Translations under genes and position numbers: made by a program
Source: Pseudomonadota bacterium
GTDB taxonomy: Bacteria > Pseudomonadota > Alphaproteobacteria > Sphingomonadales > Sphingomonadaceae
DNA: 27,496 nucleotides
NCBI GenBank assembly: GCA_023445495.1
Contig: JAEXLC010000144.1
Location: forward strand, 1 to 27,496
Direction of reading: 5' to 3'
Notes under the pieces: model-generated
Seen by the model: the letters and a program-made list of their open reading frames with translations, nothing else
Database searches by the model: none
What the model was told of the DNA's origin: nothing
Shown here: in pieces, positions 8,444 to 16,355 of the stretch
Position numbering within the stretch: position 1 is the stretch's first letter
Layout: each line of letters opens with the position of its first letter

Positions 8444-8701
8444 TCACGCCGCCAGTAACGTAAGGCTAGGCTCGGCGCTGACCGACGTCTCGAAGAACAG
8501 CACCTCGTCCTGCGGCAGGCGGATCATCTGCCGCGCCTGGAGCGCGAGACGCTCACCGGCGCGGACGAGCCAAATCTGCCGATCGGTGGAGCGGTTCGCC
8601 TTCGCGAGCAGCGTCGCCGGATCGATGAGGTCCGCGTCGATCGCGAGCAGCTGCCCGTCAACGTCCACGATGTGGCGAAAGCCGATGTCCCAGAGTGCCA
8701 T
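8444..8701 (-). CDS. Small protein, possible ubiquitin-like (multiubiquitin) fold
   Basis: This 85-residue protein has a pattern like the bacterial multiubiquitin domain. It starts with a beta hairpin around VDVDGQLLAIDADLI. A short helix, PATLLAKAN, follows. Next comes a strand, DRQIWLVRAGERLAL, and then IRLPQDEVLFFETS, where related domains have a hydrophobic strand ending in G/E-RFF. There is no C-terminal diglycine; the chain ends LTLLAA. The ATG at 8701 is chosen over upstream in-frame starts because the fold begins there and GCGGGAAC precedes it. It lies 52 bp downstream of the large nuclease-helicase gene, same strand, and a regulator-like dyad sits in that gap. No E1, E2 or JAB gene was seen in the window. 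The gene is likely real; the fold assignment is from memory of the family and needs a profile search. Confidence 0.6.
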   Translation of the reverse strand: MALWDIGFRHIVDVDGQLLAIDADLIDPATLLAKANRSTDRQIWLVRAGERLALQARQMIRLPQDEVLFFETSVSAEPSLTLLAA

Positions 8702-8751
8702 GTTCCCGCGTCTCCTGCGTGCTTCGATATGCACACATTCGCACGCGCGGG

Positions 8752-8766
8752 TGTCAGAAGCTGTCA
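8752..8766. promoter_or_regulatory. Second copy of the WYL-site-like 15-mer
   Basis: The plus strand reads TGTCAGAAGCTGTCA. It matches 13 of 15 positions of the dyad in the divergent WYL/helicase promoter. It overlaps the stop codon of the nuclease-helicase gene and is 51 bp upstream of the small ubiquitin-like gene. On the minus strand its CTGACA could act as a -35 element with GCATAT 19 bp further on. One half-site is mutated from inverted to direct orientation. A regulatory role is inferred from similarity and position. Confidence 0.4.
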
Positions 8767-11700
8767 CCTCCATATTCACGCAGCATGCACAGCGTGTTGA
8801 CCAGCGCCATCTCCTCGACCGTCCTGCACGGCGTCTCGAGCAGCGCGGGACTGGCGAAAACCATCGCGGCGACCTGGGCGCGCGACACGGCCACGTTGAT
8901 CCGGTTGAGGGAGAACAGGAAGGCGATGTCGCGAGGCAGCTCCTCCCCGCTCGAGGTCGTCATCGACACGAGGCACACCGGCGCCTCCTGACCCTGGAAG
9001 CGGTCGACGGTGCCGACGCGGACGGCGCCGGGCAGCCTGGCCCGGAGCGCGTTCACCTGCGCATTGTAGGGAGCGACGACGAGGATGTCCGAGTGGGCGA
9101 TGGCGCGCTCGCGGCCGTCCCGGTCGCGAAAGGTCGAACCCTCCAGCTCTGCGATCCGCGCGGCGATCGCCTCGATCTCCTCGGGGCTGACCTGCGAGCG
9201 GCCGAAGTGCACCACGGCCCGCATGCCGGCGCCGACCAGATCGTCACCGGCGCGCGAGAGCAGCGTCTGCCGGCCCGCCGCGTCGTCGCTTCCAAGCCTG
9301 TCCTCGTAGACGGCGGTCGAGATGAAGCCGCAGACCCGCGGGTGCATGCGCCGGCTGATCGGGATGAATATCCCGCGGTCGGCCGGCACGACGCGGTGTC
9401 CGTCGATCAAGTATTCGAGGCAGGAGCGGCCGCTGTCGCCCGGATGGCTGCCCTGCAGCGGTTGCGGCAGCTGCATGGGATCGCCCACCAGCACGATGTT
9501 GCGGGCGCAGCGCGCCATCGCGAGGATGTTGGCGATCGAGACCTGCCCAGCCTCGTCGACGATCAAGTAGTCGTAGGCGGCGTCGGCGTAGCGGGCGAAA
9601 TGCCACACGGTCGCACCGACGACGTGCGCGGTTGCGATCTCGGGCGCGTCGTTGTCATCCACGAAGACGATGCCGGGATGCGCCTCGTCGTCGCCGTCGT
9701 CCGATGCCTTCTGGACGACGCGGCAGTGCGCTCCCTCGGCCCGTGCGCGATCGGCCACCGCCTCGAGCAGGTTGCCGATCGCCTTATGGCTGTTGGAAGA
9801 GACCGCGATGCGCTTGCCCGCGCGGACGAGGTCCACGATCGAGAGGGCGCTGACGTAGGTCTTGCCGGTTCCCGGAGGACCCTGGATGGCGAGCGTCGTG
9901 CCCGCCATCTCCGCGATGGCGCGGCTCGTTTCGGCCGGCAGATCCCCCTCGCCGGAAATTACGCCGGCCGGTCTCGTGCCATCGACAAAGACCGGGGCGG
10001 CCCGGGTGAGGAGGTGCTCGACGGCGGGCAGACCGCCCCCGCCCTCGATGATCTGCTCGATCACCGACGCGACCGCCTCTATCATCTTGTCCTTCTTGAG
10101 CGGCCTCGGCGGCAGCAGATCCAGCTGGTCGGGCAGCGGTCCCTTCTTGGTCGAGCGCCGCAGCACGAGCGTTCCCGCCTCGTGATCGATCGAGCGGAGA
10201 TCGATGGTCTCGGGATCGGTAGCGGGCTTGACGCAAGGCTGGTTCTTGCCGACGCGGATCTTCGTCTCCTGAGGAGGAAAGCGATAGGTTCGCTCGAACG
10301 ACTGCGACGTGACCTTCACCGGCTCCGAGATGGCCTCCAGTCCCTGGATGCACTCGAGGTCATCCAGAAGCTCGTCGCTGTCCTGAGCCAGGCGGTCGTA
10401 GATCGCCCAGAACGCGGGCTTGTCCTCGCGCTTGTAGAACTGGCTGAGATCAAGAAGCAGGTCGGCGACGCGCTCGCCGAGACGATCGCGCACGGGCTGG
10501 AGGCGAGCGCGGAGTAGGACGACCTCCTCGTCCTCAGCCTGCACATTCGACAGTGTGCCGCCCTCGGGCACCTTGCCGAGGATGGGCCACCGAAGCTGCG
10601 TCGGGCGGACGTCGCGCACGAGCCAGTCGCGCAGCAGCTGCGTCGAGACGCAGTCTGTCCGGTTGTAGTCGTATATCTCGTCGAGGAGGCGCTGCTCCTG
10701 GGTCTGACGCCACTCCTCGTAGAAGACGACGCTGGCGCCGGCGGTCGCGACGTCAGCGGCGCGCTTCTCCATGTAGAAGGCCTCGAGGTCCTTGATCGAG
10801 TAGCCCTTCTCGGACGCCACCATCGCGCCGGACACGACCTTGAACAGGTCGACGAAGCGCCGCTCGCGCTGGAGCTGGTCCATCGCCGCCTCGCCGGTGC
10901 GGTGCTGCGCGGTCAGCCGGCGGAGCGCGGCGATCTCGTAGTTAGCGTAGTGGTAGACGTGCGCGTCCGGGAAGCGCCGCATGCGGTCGATGAGAAAGTC
11001 CAGCAGGTCCGCCGCGGCACGGCCCTCGTCCTCCCGGGTGTGCGCCCAGAAGGCGCGGAACTCCCACTCGCCGTTCTCGCGGAACCAGACGCCGTGGAGA
11101 TATTCGAGGCCACCGGGGAAATAGGGGTCCCCCTCTATGTCGTAGAACACGTCGCCGTCGTCGGGGGCAGGAAGGAGCCCGAAGCCCTTCCCGGTCTCGG
11201 CATCGCGCAGCTCGAACGAGGGCGGTCCACCGGCTCGGCGCGCGGACTGCAGGCGCGCCTGCGTCACCAGCTTGCGCTGCGTCTCCGCCGCCATCTTCGG
11301 GACGCGTTCCCCGCGGGCGCCGAGGCCCGCCATCGTCGTCACGCCGACGGCCTCCAGCTTCTGACGCTGCGACCGGCTGATGCCCGCGACGAGGGCCAGG
11401 CTATCCTCGGTCTCCCACTGCTCGTGGCAGCGATCACTCCAGCGGCATAGGGCGCACGCGACCACCGGCTCGGGCCGCGTTCCGGGCCGATCGACGAGGA
11501 ACGTCTCCAGCATCCGGCGGGCATGGCGCGCGTAGGACGACACCTCCGACAGCCGGACGGTGAAGCGGCTACCGTCGCCAAGCTGGAGATGGGCCGCCTC
11601 CGGCGCGACGCCCTGCACCTTCGCGACAAGGTCGCTGTAGAGGCAGAGCTGCAGCACGTGCTTGGGGTCGGGCTTGCGCTTCAGCTTGGTGTCGACGACC

Positions 11701-12098
11701 TCGTAGGACCAGGCCCCGAGGTCGGACGGGCGCTCGACACGCTCGAGGAAGTCGCTGTAGCCGCCCCACGCGCCGTCGAGCAGCGCGCCCTGGAAGATCA
11801 CGTCGGGTCCTTCCCGCATCGCCTCGTGCGTCAGGCGCACGGATTCCTCGAGAGAGATGCTGTCCTTGGGAATCTCGACGACGCGGCGGCCGCTCGCCTT
11901 CAGCTCGCCGAGGAAGGCGAGCTCGTGCTCGTCGCCCTGGCGCTGCAGCAGCTCGGCCTCCGCACCGTCCTCGCCGGGCTTCAGGTCGCCGACCTCGATC
12001 AGCCGCAGGTCGAGCGTCGTCGCGTGACGGCAGCCCTTGAACCGCATCAGGTCCGAGGCCGAGAGCCTCATGGCGCCACCGATCTTTCGCATACGCAT
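8754..12098 (-). CDS. Fe-S RecB-like nuclease / RNase H / SF1 helicase fusion
   Basis: This 1114-residue protein belongs to the TM0106-type RecB-like nuclease-helicase group. The N-terminal PD-(D/E)XK domain has Glu133 and Asp136-x-Lys138 in EVVDTKLK. Cys23, Cys215, Cys218 and Cys224 form the Cas4/AddB-type Fe-S cluster pattern. A short helix-hairpin-helix follows (about 235-270). An RNase H-like (YprB/DEDD) domain has DIEGD at 320-324 and later YNRTDC. The C-terminal Dna2/Upf1-like helicase has Walker A GPPGTGKT (Lys746), Asp848-Glu849 in VDEAGQ, and motifs GTVDRFQGQE and NVAVSRA. The start at 12098 (alternative 12092) is behind AGGAAAGGGG; a longer ORF is possible. It probably unwinds and degrades DNA, in defence or repair. 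A WYL regulator gene is divergent. Confidence 0.9.
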   Translation of the reverse strand: MRMRKIGGAMRLSASDLMRFKGCRHATTLDLRLIEVGDLKPGEDGAEAELLQRQGDEHELAFLGELKASGRRVVEIPKDSISLEESVRLTHEAMREGPDVIFQGALLDGAWGGYSDFLERVERPSDLGAWSYEVVDTKLKRKPDPKHVLQLCLYSDLVAKVQGVAPEAAHLQLGDGSRFTVRLSEVSSYARHARRMLETFLVDRPGTRPEPVVACALCRWSDRCHEQWETEDSLALVAGISRSQRQKLEAVGVTTMAGLGARGERVPKMAAETQRKLVTQARLQSARRAGGPPSFELRDAETGKGFGLLPAPDDGDVFYDIEGDPYFPGGLEYLHGVWFRENGEWEFRAFWAHTREDEGRAAADLLDFLIDRMRRFPDAHVYHYANYEIAALRRLTAQHRTGEAAMDQLQRERRFVDLFKVVSGAMVASEKGYSIKDLEAFYMEKRAADVATAGASVVFYEEWRQTQEQRLLDEIYDYNRTDCVSTQLLRDWLVRDVRPTQLRWPILGKVPEGGTLSNVQAEDEEVVLLRARLQPVRDRLGERVADLLLDLSQFYKREDKPAFWAIYDRLAQDSDELLDDLECIQGLEAISEPVKVTSQSFERTYRFPPQETKIRVGKNQPCVKPATDPETIDLRSIDHEAGTLVLRRSTKKGPLPDQLDLLPPRPLKKDKMIEAVASVIEQIIEGGGGLPAVEHLLTRAAPVFVDGTRPAGVISGEGDLPAETSRAIAEMAGTTLAIQGPPGTGKTYVSALSIVDLVRAGKRIAVSSNSHKAIGNLLEAVADRARAEGAHCRVVQKASDDGDDEAHPGIVFVDDNDAPEIATAHVVGATVWHFARYADAAYDYLIVDEAGQVSIANILAMARCARNIVLVGDPMQLPQPLQGSHPGDSGRSCLEYLIDGHRVVPADRGIFIPISRRMHPRVCGFISTAVYEDRLGSDDAAGRQTLLSRAGDDLVGAGMRAVVHFGRSQVSPEEIEAIAARIAELEGSTFRDRDGRERAIAHSDILVVAPYNAQVNALRARLPGAVRVGTVDRFQGQEAPVCLVSMTTSSGEELPRDIAFLFSLNRINVAVSRAQVAAMVFASPALLETPCRTVEEMALVNTLCMLREYGGDSF

Positions 12099-12113
12099 TC
12101 CCCTTTCCTGCGG

Positions 12114-12144
12114 TATAGCACATAAGGGTGACAAAAGCTGTCAG
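12114..12144 (-). promoter_or_regulatory. Likely promoter of the nuclease-helicase gene
   Basis: On the minus strand, CTGACA (12144 to 12139) is followed 18 bp later by TGCTAT (12120 to 12115), or 19 bp later by GCTATA, giving a sigma-70-like promoter 16 bp before the ribosome binding region. The 15-bp dyad covers its -35 and the start of the spacer, so a protein bound there should block it. Confidence 0.45.
12129..12143. promoter_or_regulatory. Dyad operator TGACA-N5-TGTCA in divergent promoter
   Basis: The perfect inverted repeat TGACAAAAGCTGTCA sits in the 55-bp gap between the divergent nuclease-helicase and WYL-regulator genes, 10 bp before the WYL start. WYL regulators of the BrxR/CapW kind bind inverted repeats next to their own genes and repress neighbouring defence genes, so this is the natural site for the WYL protein. 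A copy with 13/15 identity lies at 8752-8766. Confidence 0.55.
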
Positions 12145-12153
12145 GGTGTTTCC

Positions 12154-13143
12154 ATGTCGTTCGCCAAGGGTCAGGAACTGCTCAAGCTCGCGATGATGGC
12201 GACGGGCCGCAGCGGCGTGTCGCTCGAGGAGATCGTCGCGGAGTGGGGCTGCTCGCACCGCACGGCGCAACGGATGACGGACGCCCTGCAGGCCGTATTC
12301 CCCCAGACCGACGTTGAGGACGGCGACGACCGCAAACGACGGTGGCGCATTCACGCGAAGGTCATCGCGCCGCTGCTGACGCCGTCGGCGGAGGAGCTCG
12401 CGGCGCTCGCGACCGCGATCACCGAGCTCGAGGCCGAGCAGATGACGGCCGAGGCCGCGACGTTGCGGCAGCTCCAGGCCAAGGTCCGGACCCTCCTTCC
12501 CCCCGGCGCCGGGACGCGTCTCGCGGTCGACGAGGAGGCGCTCCTCGAGGCGCTCGGACACGCCGCCCGCCCCGGACCGCAGCCCGTCATGAACGCCGAG
12601 GTCAACGCCGCGATTTCGGAGGCCCTGAAGGGGCCGTTCCTCCTGCGGATCACCTACCGCAGGCGGACGCAGGACAAGCCCAGCGAGCGCGTCGTCGCAC
12701 CGCACGGGCTGCTGCTCGGCGTCCGTCGCTACCTCGTCGCCCGCGACACCGCCAAGAGGAACGCCCGTCTCCAGCACTACCGCGTCGAGGAGATCTCCGC
12801 CGCAGAGGTGCTCGGCGAGAGCTTCGAGATCGATCCCGGCTTCAGCCTCCGAGCACATGCCGAGAAGGGCTTCGGTTCCTACGAGAGCGAAGCCCAGCAT
12901 GGCGAGGTCGTGTGGCGCTTCACGCCCGAAGCGGCCGACCACGCCCGGCGGTTCGTCTTTCACCCGACCCAGACCGTAGAGGAGGAACGTGACGGATCGC
13001 TCCTCGTGCGATTCAGGGCGTCAGGCCACCTCGAGATGTGCTGGCACCTCTACTCCTGGGGCAAATCGGTGGAGGTGCTGCAGCCGGCGGAGCTGCGCGC
13101 GATGATGCACGGCTACCAGCGCGAGTTCGAAGCGCTACCCTAA
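12154..13143 (+). CDS. WYL-domain transcriptional regulator
   Basis: This 329-residue protein has the build of WYL regulators. An N-terminal winged helix (about 1-65) has VSLEEIVAEWGCSHRTAQRMTD. A helical linker follows. The WYL domain (about 150-225) has LRITYRRRTQDKPSERVVAPHGL and then VRRYLVARD. A C-terminal WCX-like segment has EVVWRFTPEA and WHLYSWGKSVEVL. WYL domains are thought to sense nucleic-acid or nucleotide ligands. The ATG at 12154 is chosen because the DNA-binding domain begins directly after it; the longer in-frame ORF would run into the helicase gene on the other strand. It is divergent from the nuclease-helicase gene across a 55-bp gap that contains a perfect 15-bp dyad, so it probably represses both itself and that gene. 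Regulation of defence genes by such proteins is known for BrxR and CapW. Confidence 0.9.
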   Translation: MSFAKGQELLKLAMMATGRSGVSLEEIVAEWGCSHRTAQRMTDALQAVFPQTDVEDGDDRKRRWRIHAKVIAPLLTPSAEELAALATAITELEAEQMTAEAATLRQLQAKVRTLLPPGAGTRLAVDEEALLEALGHAARPGPQPVMNAEVNAAISEALKGPFLLRITYRRRTQDKPSERVVAPHGLLLGVRRYLVARDTAKRNARLQHYRVEEISAAEVLGESFEIDPGFSLRAHAEKGFGSYESEAQHGEVVWRFTPEAADHARRFVFHPTQTVEEERDGSLLVRFRASGHLEMCWHLYSWGKSVEVLQPAELRAMMHGYQREFEALP

Positions 13144-13168
13144 GCCGGGAAGTGTTGCCGGCGGCGCG

Positions 13169-13197
13169 TTGATTGGGTAACGACCGCTATCTAATGC
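13169..13197 (+). promoter_or_regulatory. Promoter with TetR-like operator, DUF1272 operon
   Basis: TTGATT (13169-13174) and TAATGC (13192-13197) are 17 bp apart, about 47 bp before the DUF1272 start. The spacer contains TAACG-AC-CGCTA (13178-13189), a dyad with one mismatch. ATTGGGTAACGACCG followed by one variable base and TAT is repeated at 19771-19789, upstream of the methyltransferase operon. The size and short spacer of the dyad suit a TetR-family repressor, but no such gene is in the window. Confidence 0.5.
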
Positions 13198-13243
13198 GCG
13201 TTCTGATTGCCTCTCAGGACGCTTGGAGGAGGGCCCGCGATCC

Positions 13244-13555
13244 ATGCTCGAAATAAGACCGAACTGCGAGTGCTGCGACCGCGACCTGCCTCCCGAAAGT
13301 CCCGATGCGCGGATCTGCACCTACGAATGCACCTTCTGCGCCGACTGCGTGGCGGATGTGCTCTGGGGCGTCTGCCCCAACTGCCAAGGAAACTTCGCGC
13401 CACGCCCGATACGACCACCCGCGGCACTCGCCGACGATCCGGCCTCGACGGTGCGCGTGCGGCGCGGCGGCCACTGCGCGGAGCTGCGCGCCAGCCGCGA
13501 AGGCCCGATCCGCCGCATCCAAGAGCGGCCACAACAGCAAGAGAGGGCAGGATGA
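13244..13555 (+). CDS. DUF1272 cysteine-rich protein
   Basis: This 103-residue protein opens MLEIRPNCECCDRDLPPES and contains further cysteines in ICTYECTFCADC and GVCPNCQG, the signature of DUF1272. The paired cysteines (CxxC type) must bind zinc, probably as two treble-clef or ribbon-like fingers, over residues 8-50. The C-terminal half is charged and low in structure and is longer than in the short family members I recall (about 60-85 residues). The ATG at 13244 gives the family's conserved N-terminus; a TTG at 13223 would overlap a GGAGGAGGG run that is more likely the ribosome binding site. No function is known for the family. It is the first gene of a four-gene operon and overlaps the next gene by 4 bp. 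Confidence 0.88.
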   Translation: MLEIRPNCECCDRDLPPESPDARICTYECTFCADCVADVLWGVCPNCQGNFAPRPIRPPAALADDPASTVRVRRGGHCAELRASREGPIRRIQERPQQQERAG

Positions 13556-13932
13556 TGGAAGATCTGACCGTGGCCAAGATGCAGGCGTTCGCGCAGAAGT
13601 GGATCGACAACTGGAACCGACGCGACGTCGAGGCGGTGCTCGGCCACTTCACCGACGACCCCGTCTTCATCAGCCCGCTGGCGGCGACCATCACGGGCGA
13701 TCGCGAGGTCAAGGGCAAGGAGGCGCTACGCGCCTATTGGAACCGCGCATCCGCCGAGAGCAATTCGCTCAGGTTCGACCTCATCGACGCCATCTGCGAC
13801 GTCGCCGCTCAGACGCTGGTGGTGTTCTACCGCGCCGAGAAGGAAGGCTCTGCCCGGACGGCGGTCGAGATCATGCGCTTCAAAGATGGCAGGCAGGTCT
13901 CGGGCGAGGCGCTTTACGGGGCTGCACTATGA
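13552..13932 (+). CDS. SnoaL/NTF2-like domain protein
   Basis: This 126-residue protein fits one NTF2-like cone-shaped fold: an N-terminal helix with FAQKWIDNWNRRDVEAVLGHFTDDPVF, a middle strand-helix region (KGKEALRAYWNRA), and three or four strands ending in VEIMRFKDGRQVSGEALY. Such proteins are small-molecule enzymes (SnoaL cyclases, isomerases) or binding domains; the pocket residues here do not reveal a substrate. ATGATG gives two possible starts; the first overlaps the DUF1272 stop in the common ATGA manner. The next gene starts 4 bp before its stop. It probably acts in the same pathway as the PLP enzyme that follows. Confidence 0.85.
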   Translation: MMEDLTVAKMQAFAQKWIDNWNRRDVEAVLGHFTDDPVFISPLAATITGDREVKGKEALRAYWNRASAESNSLRFDLIDAICDVAAQTLVVFYRAEKEGSARTAVEIMRFKDGRQVSGEALYGAAL

Positions 13933-15329
13933 GCGTCGGCGAGACGACGCAGGGCATAATGCTCGCAGAGCGCAATACGCTCCTGGTGGAAGCCGCCCGA
14001 CGTGCGAACGCCTACCTCGACGGGATCGACGAGCGTCTTGTGCGGCCCTCCGAGGCCGACATCGCCGCGCTCGAGCGGCTCGCCGGCCCGCTGCCGGAAG
14101 GACCGACGGCCGCCGCCGAGACACTGGCGCTGCTGGACGAGGCCGGGTCGCCCGCGACCATGGCCTCCCAAGGCGGCCGCTACTATGGGTTCGTCATCGG
14201 GGGAGCCCTCCCGGTCACCGTCGCCTCGAACTGGCTCGCGACCGCCTGGGACCAGAACGCCGGCCTGTGGGCGTCGAGCCCCGTGTCCGCGCGGCTGGAG
14301 GAGATCGCGCTCGGCTGGCTCGCGGACATCCTCCGCCTACCGCAGGGCATCGGCGGCGCATTCGTCACCGGCGCCTCAATGGCGAGCTTCACGGCACTCG
14401 CGGCGGCGCGAGACGCGCTGCTCGCCCGCGCCGGCTGGAGCCTTGGCGGCCGCGGCATGTTCGGCGCACCGCGGCTTCGGATCGTCGTCAGCGAGGAGAT
14501 CCACGTCACCATGGTCAAGGCGCTGGCGCTGCTCGGCTTCGGCCGGGACACGCTCGAACGTGTGCCGGTCGACACGCAGGGTCGGATACTCGTCGATCGG
14601 CTCCCACCGCTCGACGACCGCACCATCGTCTGCGTCCAGGCCGGCGACGTGAACAGTGGCTGCTTCGATCCGATCGCCGACATCTGCGCGCGAGCTCGCG
14701 CGGCAGGCGCATGGGTCCACGTCGATGGCGCCTTCGGCCTGTGGGTCGCGGCGTCCGAAGCCAAGGCGCACCTAGCGGACGGCGCGGCCGACGCGGATTC
14801 CTGGTCCACCGACGGCCACAAGTGGCTCAACACGCCCTATGACTGCGGCATCGCGCTGGTCCGGGATCCGGACACGCTTCGCGCCGCCATGTCGGCTCCC
14901 GCCAGCTACCTGGTGACGAGCGGCCACCGCGAGCCGAGCCACTTCTCGCCAGAGCTCTCGCGCCGCGCCCGCGGCGTCGAGGTCTGGGCCGCACTGCGCT
15001 CGCTCGGACGCTCCGGCGTCGGCGAGATCGTCGACCGCACATGCTCGCACGCGGCAAGGCTCGCCGACCTCGTCCGGGCGGGCGGCCTGGAGGTGCTCAA
15101 CGAGGTCGTGCTCAACCAGGTCCTGATCGCCGCCGGCGACGACGCGGCGACGGACGCCATGGTCGCGGCCGTGCAGGCGGACGGCACCTGCTGGTGCGGC
15201 GGGACGACGTGGCGCGGACGGCGCGCGATGCGGGTCAGCGTGTCGAGCTGGGTGACCACCGATGGGGACATCGACCGCACCGCCGCCGCCATCATCGCCG
15301 CCGCAGGCGCCATCGCGGGGCAGCCGTGA
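13929..15329 (+). CDS. PLP-dependent group II decarboxylase family enzyme
   Basis: This 466-residue cytoplasmic enzyme has the fold-type I PLP residues of the aromatic amino acid/glutamate decarboxylase group: Lys298 for the Schiff base in STDGHKWLNTPYD, Asp266 contacting the pyridine nitrogen in WVHVDGAFG, and His192 stacking on the ring in SEEIHVTMVKAL. The N-terminal part has YYGFVIGGALPVTVASNWL, found in the branch often annotated as aspartate aminotransferase family or pyridoxal-dependent decarboxylase. GGAFVTGASMASFTAL is the phosphate-binding stretch. The substrate cannot be assigned; amino-acid decarboxylation is the best guess, but some members catalyse other reactions. The start overlaps the preceding gene by 4 bp, and the exporter gene follows with a GTGA overlap, so product and exporter may be linked. 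Confidence 0.88.
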   Translation: MSVGETTQGIMLAERNTLLVEAARRANAYLDGIDERLVRPSEADIAALERLAGPLPEGPTAAAETLALLDEAGSPATMASQGGRYYGFVIGGALPVTVASNWLATAWDQNAGLWASSPVSARLEEIALGWLADILRLPQGIGGAFVTGASMASFTALAAARDALLARAGWSLGGRGMFGAPRLRIVVSEEIHVTMVKALALLGFGRDTLERVPVDTQGRILVDRLPPLDDRTIVCVQAGDVNSGCFDPIADICARARAAGAWVHVDGAFGLWVAASEAKAHLADGAADADSWSTDGHKWLNTPYDCGIALVRDPDTLRAAMSAPASYLVTSGHREPSHFSPELSRRARGVEVWAALRSLGRSGVGEIVDRTCSHAARLADLVRAGGLEVLNEVVLNQVLIAAGDDAATDAMVAAVQADGTCWCGGTTWRGRRAMRVSVSSWVTTDGDIDRTAAAIIAAAGAIAGQP

Positions 15330-16246
15330 GCGGGCATGCGGCGGGCGGGCGAACCGCCAGCCCGCCATTGCCACCGACCCACCTGCTCCTCGGTGTCCTC
15401 GTCACCTTCATCTGGGGCACGAACTTCGTGGTCATCCACGTCGGCCTCGAGCACGCGCCGCCGATCTTCCTCGCGACGATGCGCTTCGTGCTTTCGGCAC
15501 TCCCGGCGATGCTGTTCGTCAGACGGCCCGCCGTGCCGCTTCCGCACCTCGCGGCCGCGGGCTTCTTCCTCGGCATGCAGTTCGCCTTCCTGTTCCCCGG
15601 CATGCTCGCCGGCGTGAGCCCCGGTCTGGCGTCCCTGGTGGTCCAGATGCAGGTCTTCCTGACCATCGGCATCGCGGCCGTGGCGCTGCGCCAGCCCGTG
15701 CGCAGAGCCCAGGTCGTCGCGCTGGCGATCGCATGCTGCGGCCTCGCGCTGATAGCGCTGAAAGGCGGGTCGTCGGCGACGCCCTCAGGGCTGGCGCTCA
15801 TCCTCGCGGCGGCAAGCAGCTGGGCGCTGTCGAACTACCTCGCGGCGAAGGCGGGAGCCGTCAACATGGTCGCCTTCGTCGTTTGGGCGAGCCCCTTCGC
15901 GGTCCCACCGCTACTGATCGCCTCGCTGACGATAGAGGGCCCGCGGAGCTTCGTGTCCGCGCTGGGCTCGGGCGACCCGGTGACGTGGGCAGTGATCGCA
16001 TGGCAGGCCTACGCCAACACGGTCCTCGGCTACGGCGCGTGGAACTGGCTTCTCAGCCGCCACCCGGCAGCACAGGTCGCACCGCTCGCGCTCATGGTGC
16101 CGATCTTCGGCATGGTCTCATCGGCCGCGATACTCGGCGAAGGCCTCGAGCCGTGGAAGCTCGGGGCGGTCGCGCTCGTTCTGACCGGCCTAGCGATCAA
16201 TCAGGTCGCTGCCCGGAAGGGGTTCCCGCCCAAGCTGCAGGATTGA
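15326..16246 (+). CDS. EamA-family (DMT) exporter
   Basis: This 306-residue inner-membrane protein has ten predicted helices in two EamA repeats. The first, LLGVLVTFIWGTNFVVIHVGL with FLATMRFVLSALPAMLF, and the last, APLALMVPIFGMVSSAAILGE, resemble the E. coli O-acetylserine/cysteine exporter EamA (YdeD) more than other DMT proteins. VVWASPFAVPPLL and NTVLGYGAWNWLLSRHPA also match that protein as I recall it. The start is GTG, overlapping the PLP enzyme stop (GTGA). It probably exports a small amino-acid-like metabolite, possibly the substrate or product of the PLP enzyme; specificity is inferred. It is the last gene of the operon. Confidence 0.88.
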   Translation: MSGHAAGGRTASPPLPPTHLLLGVLVTFIWGTNFVVIHVGLEHAPPIFLATMRFVLSALPAMLFVRRPAVPLPHLAAAGFFLGMQFAFLFPGMLAGVSPGLASLVVQMQVFLTIGIAAVALRQPVRRAQVVALAIACCGLALIALKGGSSATPSGLALILAAASSWALSNYLAAKAGAVNMVAFVVWASPFAVPPLLIASLTIEGPRSFVSALGSGDPVTWAVIAWQAYANTVLGYGAWNWLLSRHPAAQVAPLALMVPIFGMVSSAAILGEGLEPWKLGAVALVLTGLAINQVAARKGFPPKLQD

Positions 16247-16355
16247 CGCGCGAGCATCGGCGCGTTGGCCGCATCGATGCGCCATGCCTAGATTCGCCAA
16301 GTGAATACGGGCACGCGAACACCATCGGCGGAACCAAGGATCTGGGAGAGAGGGC

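Noticed and set aside
8427..10517. Plus-strand ORF of 696 residues
   Set aside because: It is the antisense shadow of the nuclease-helicase gene; composition is rich in Arg, Asp and Val with no family motif, while the minus strand has complete helicase motifs.
6261..12098. Gabija (GajA/GajB) system
   Set aside because: The OLD protein is GajA-like, but the neighbouring helicase is on the opposite strand, belongs to the Dna2/TM0106 type with extra nuclease domains, and is not UvrD-like.
11569..12963. Minus-strand ORF of 464 residues
   Set aside because: It crosses the WYL gene and the start of the helicase in the wrong frame; its second half is Arg-rich shadow sequence.
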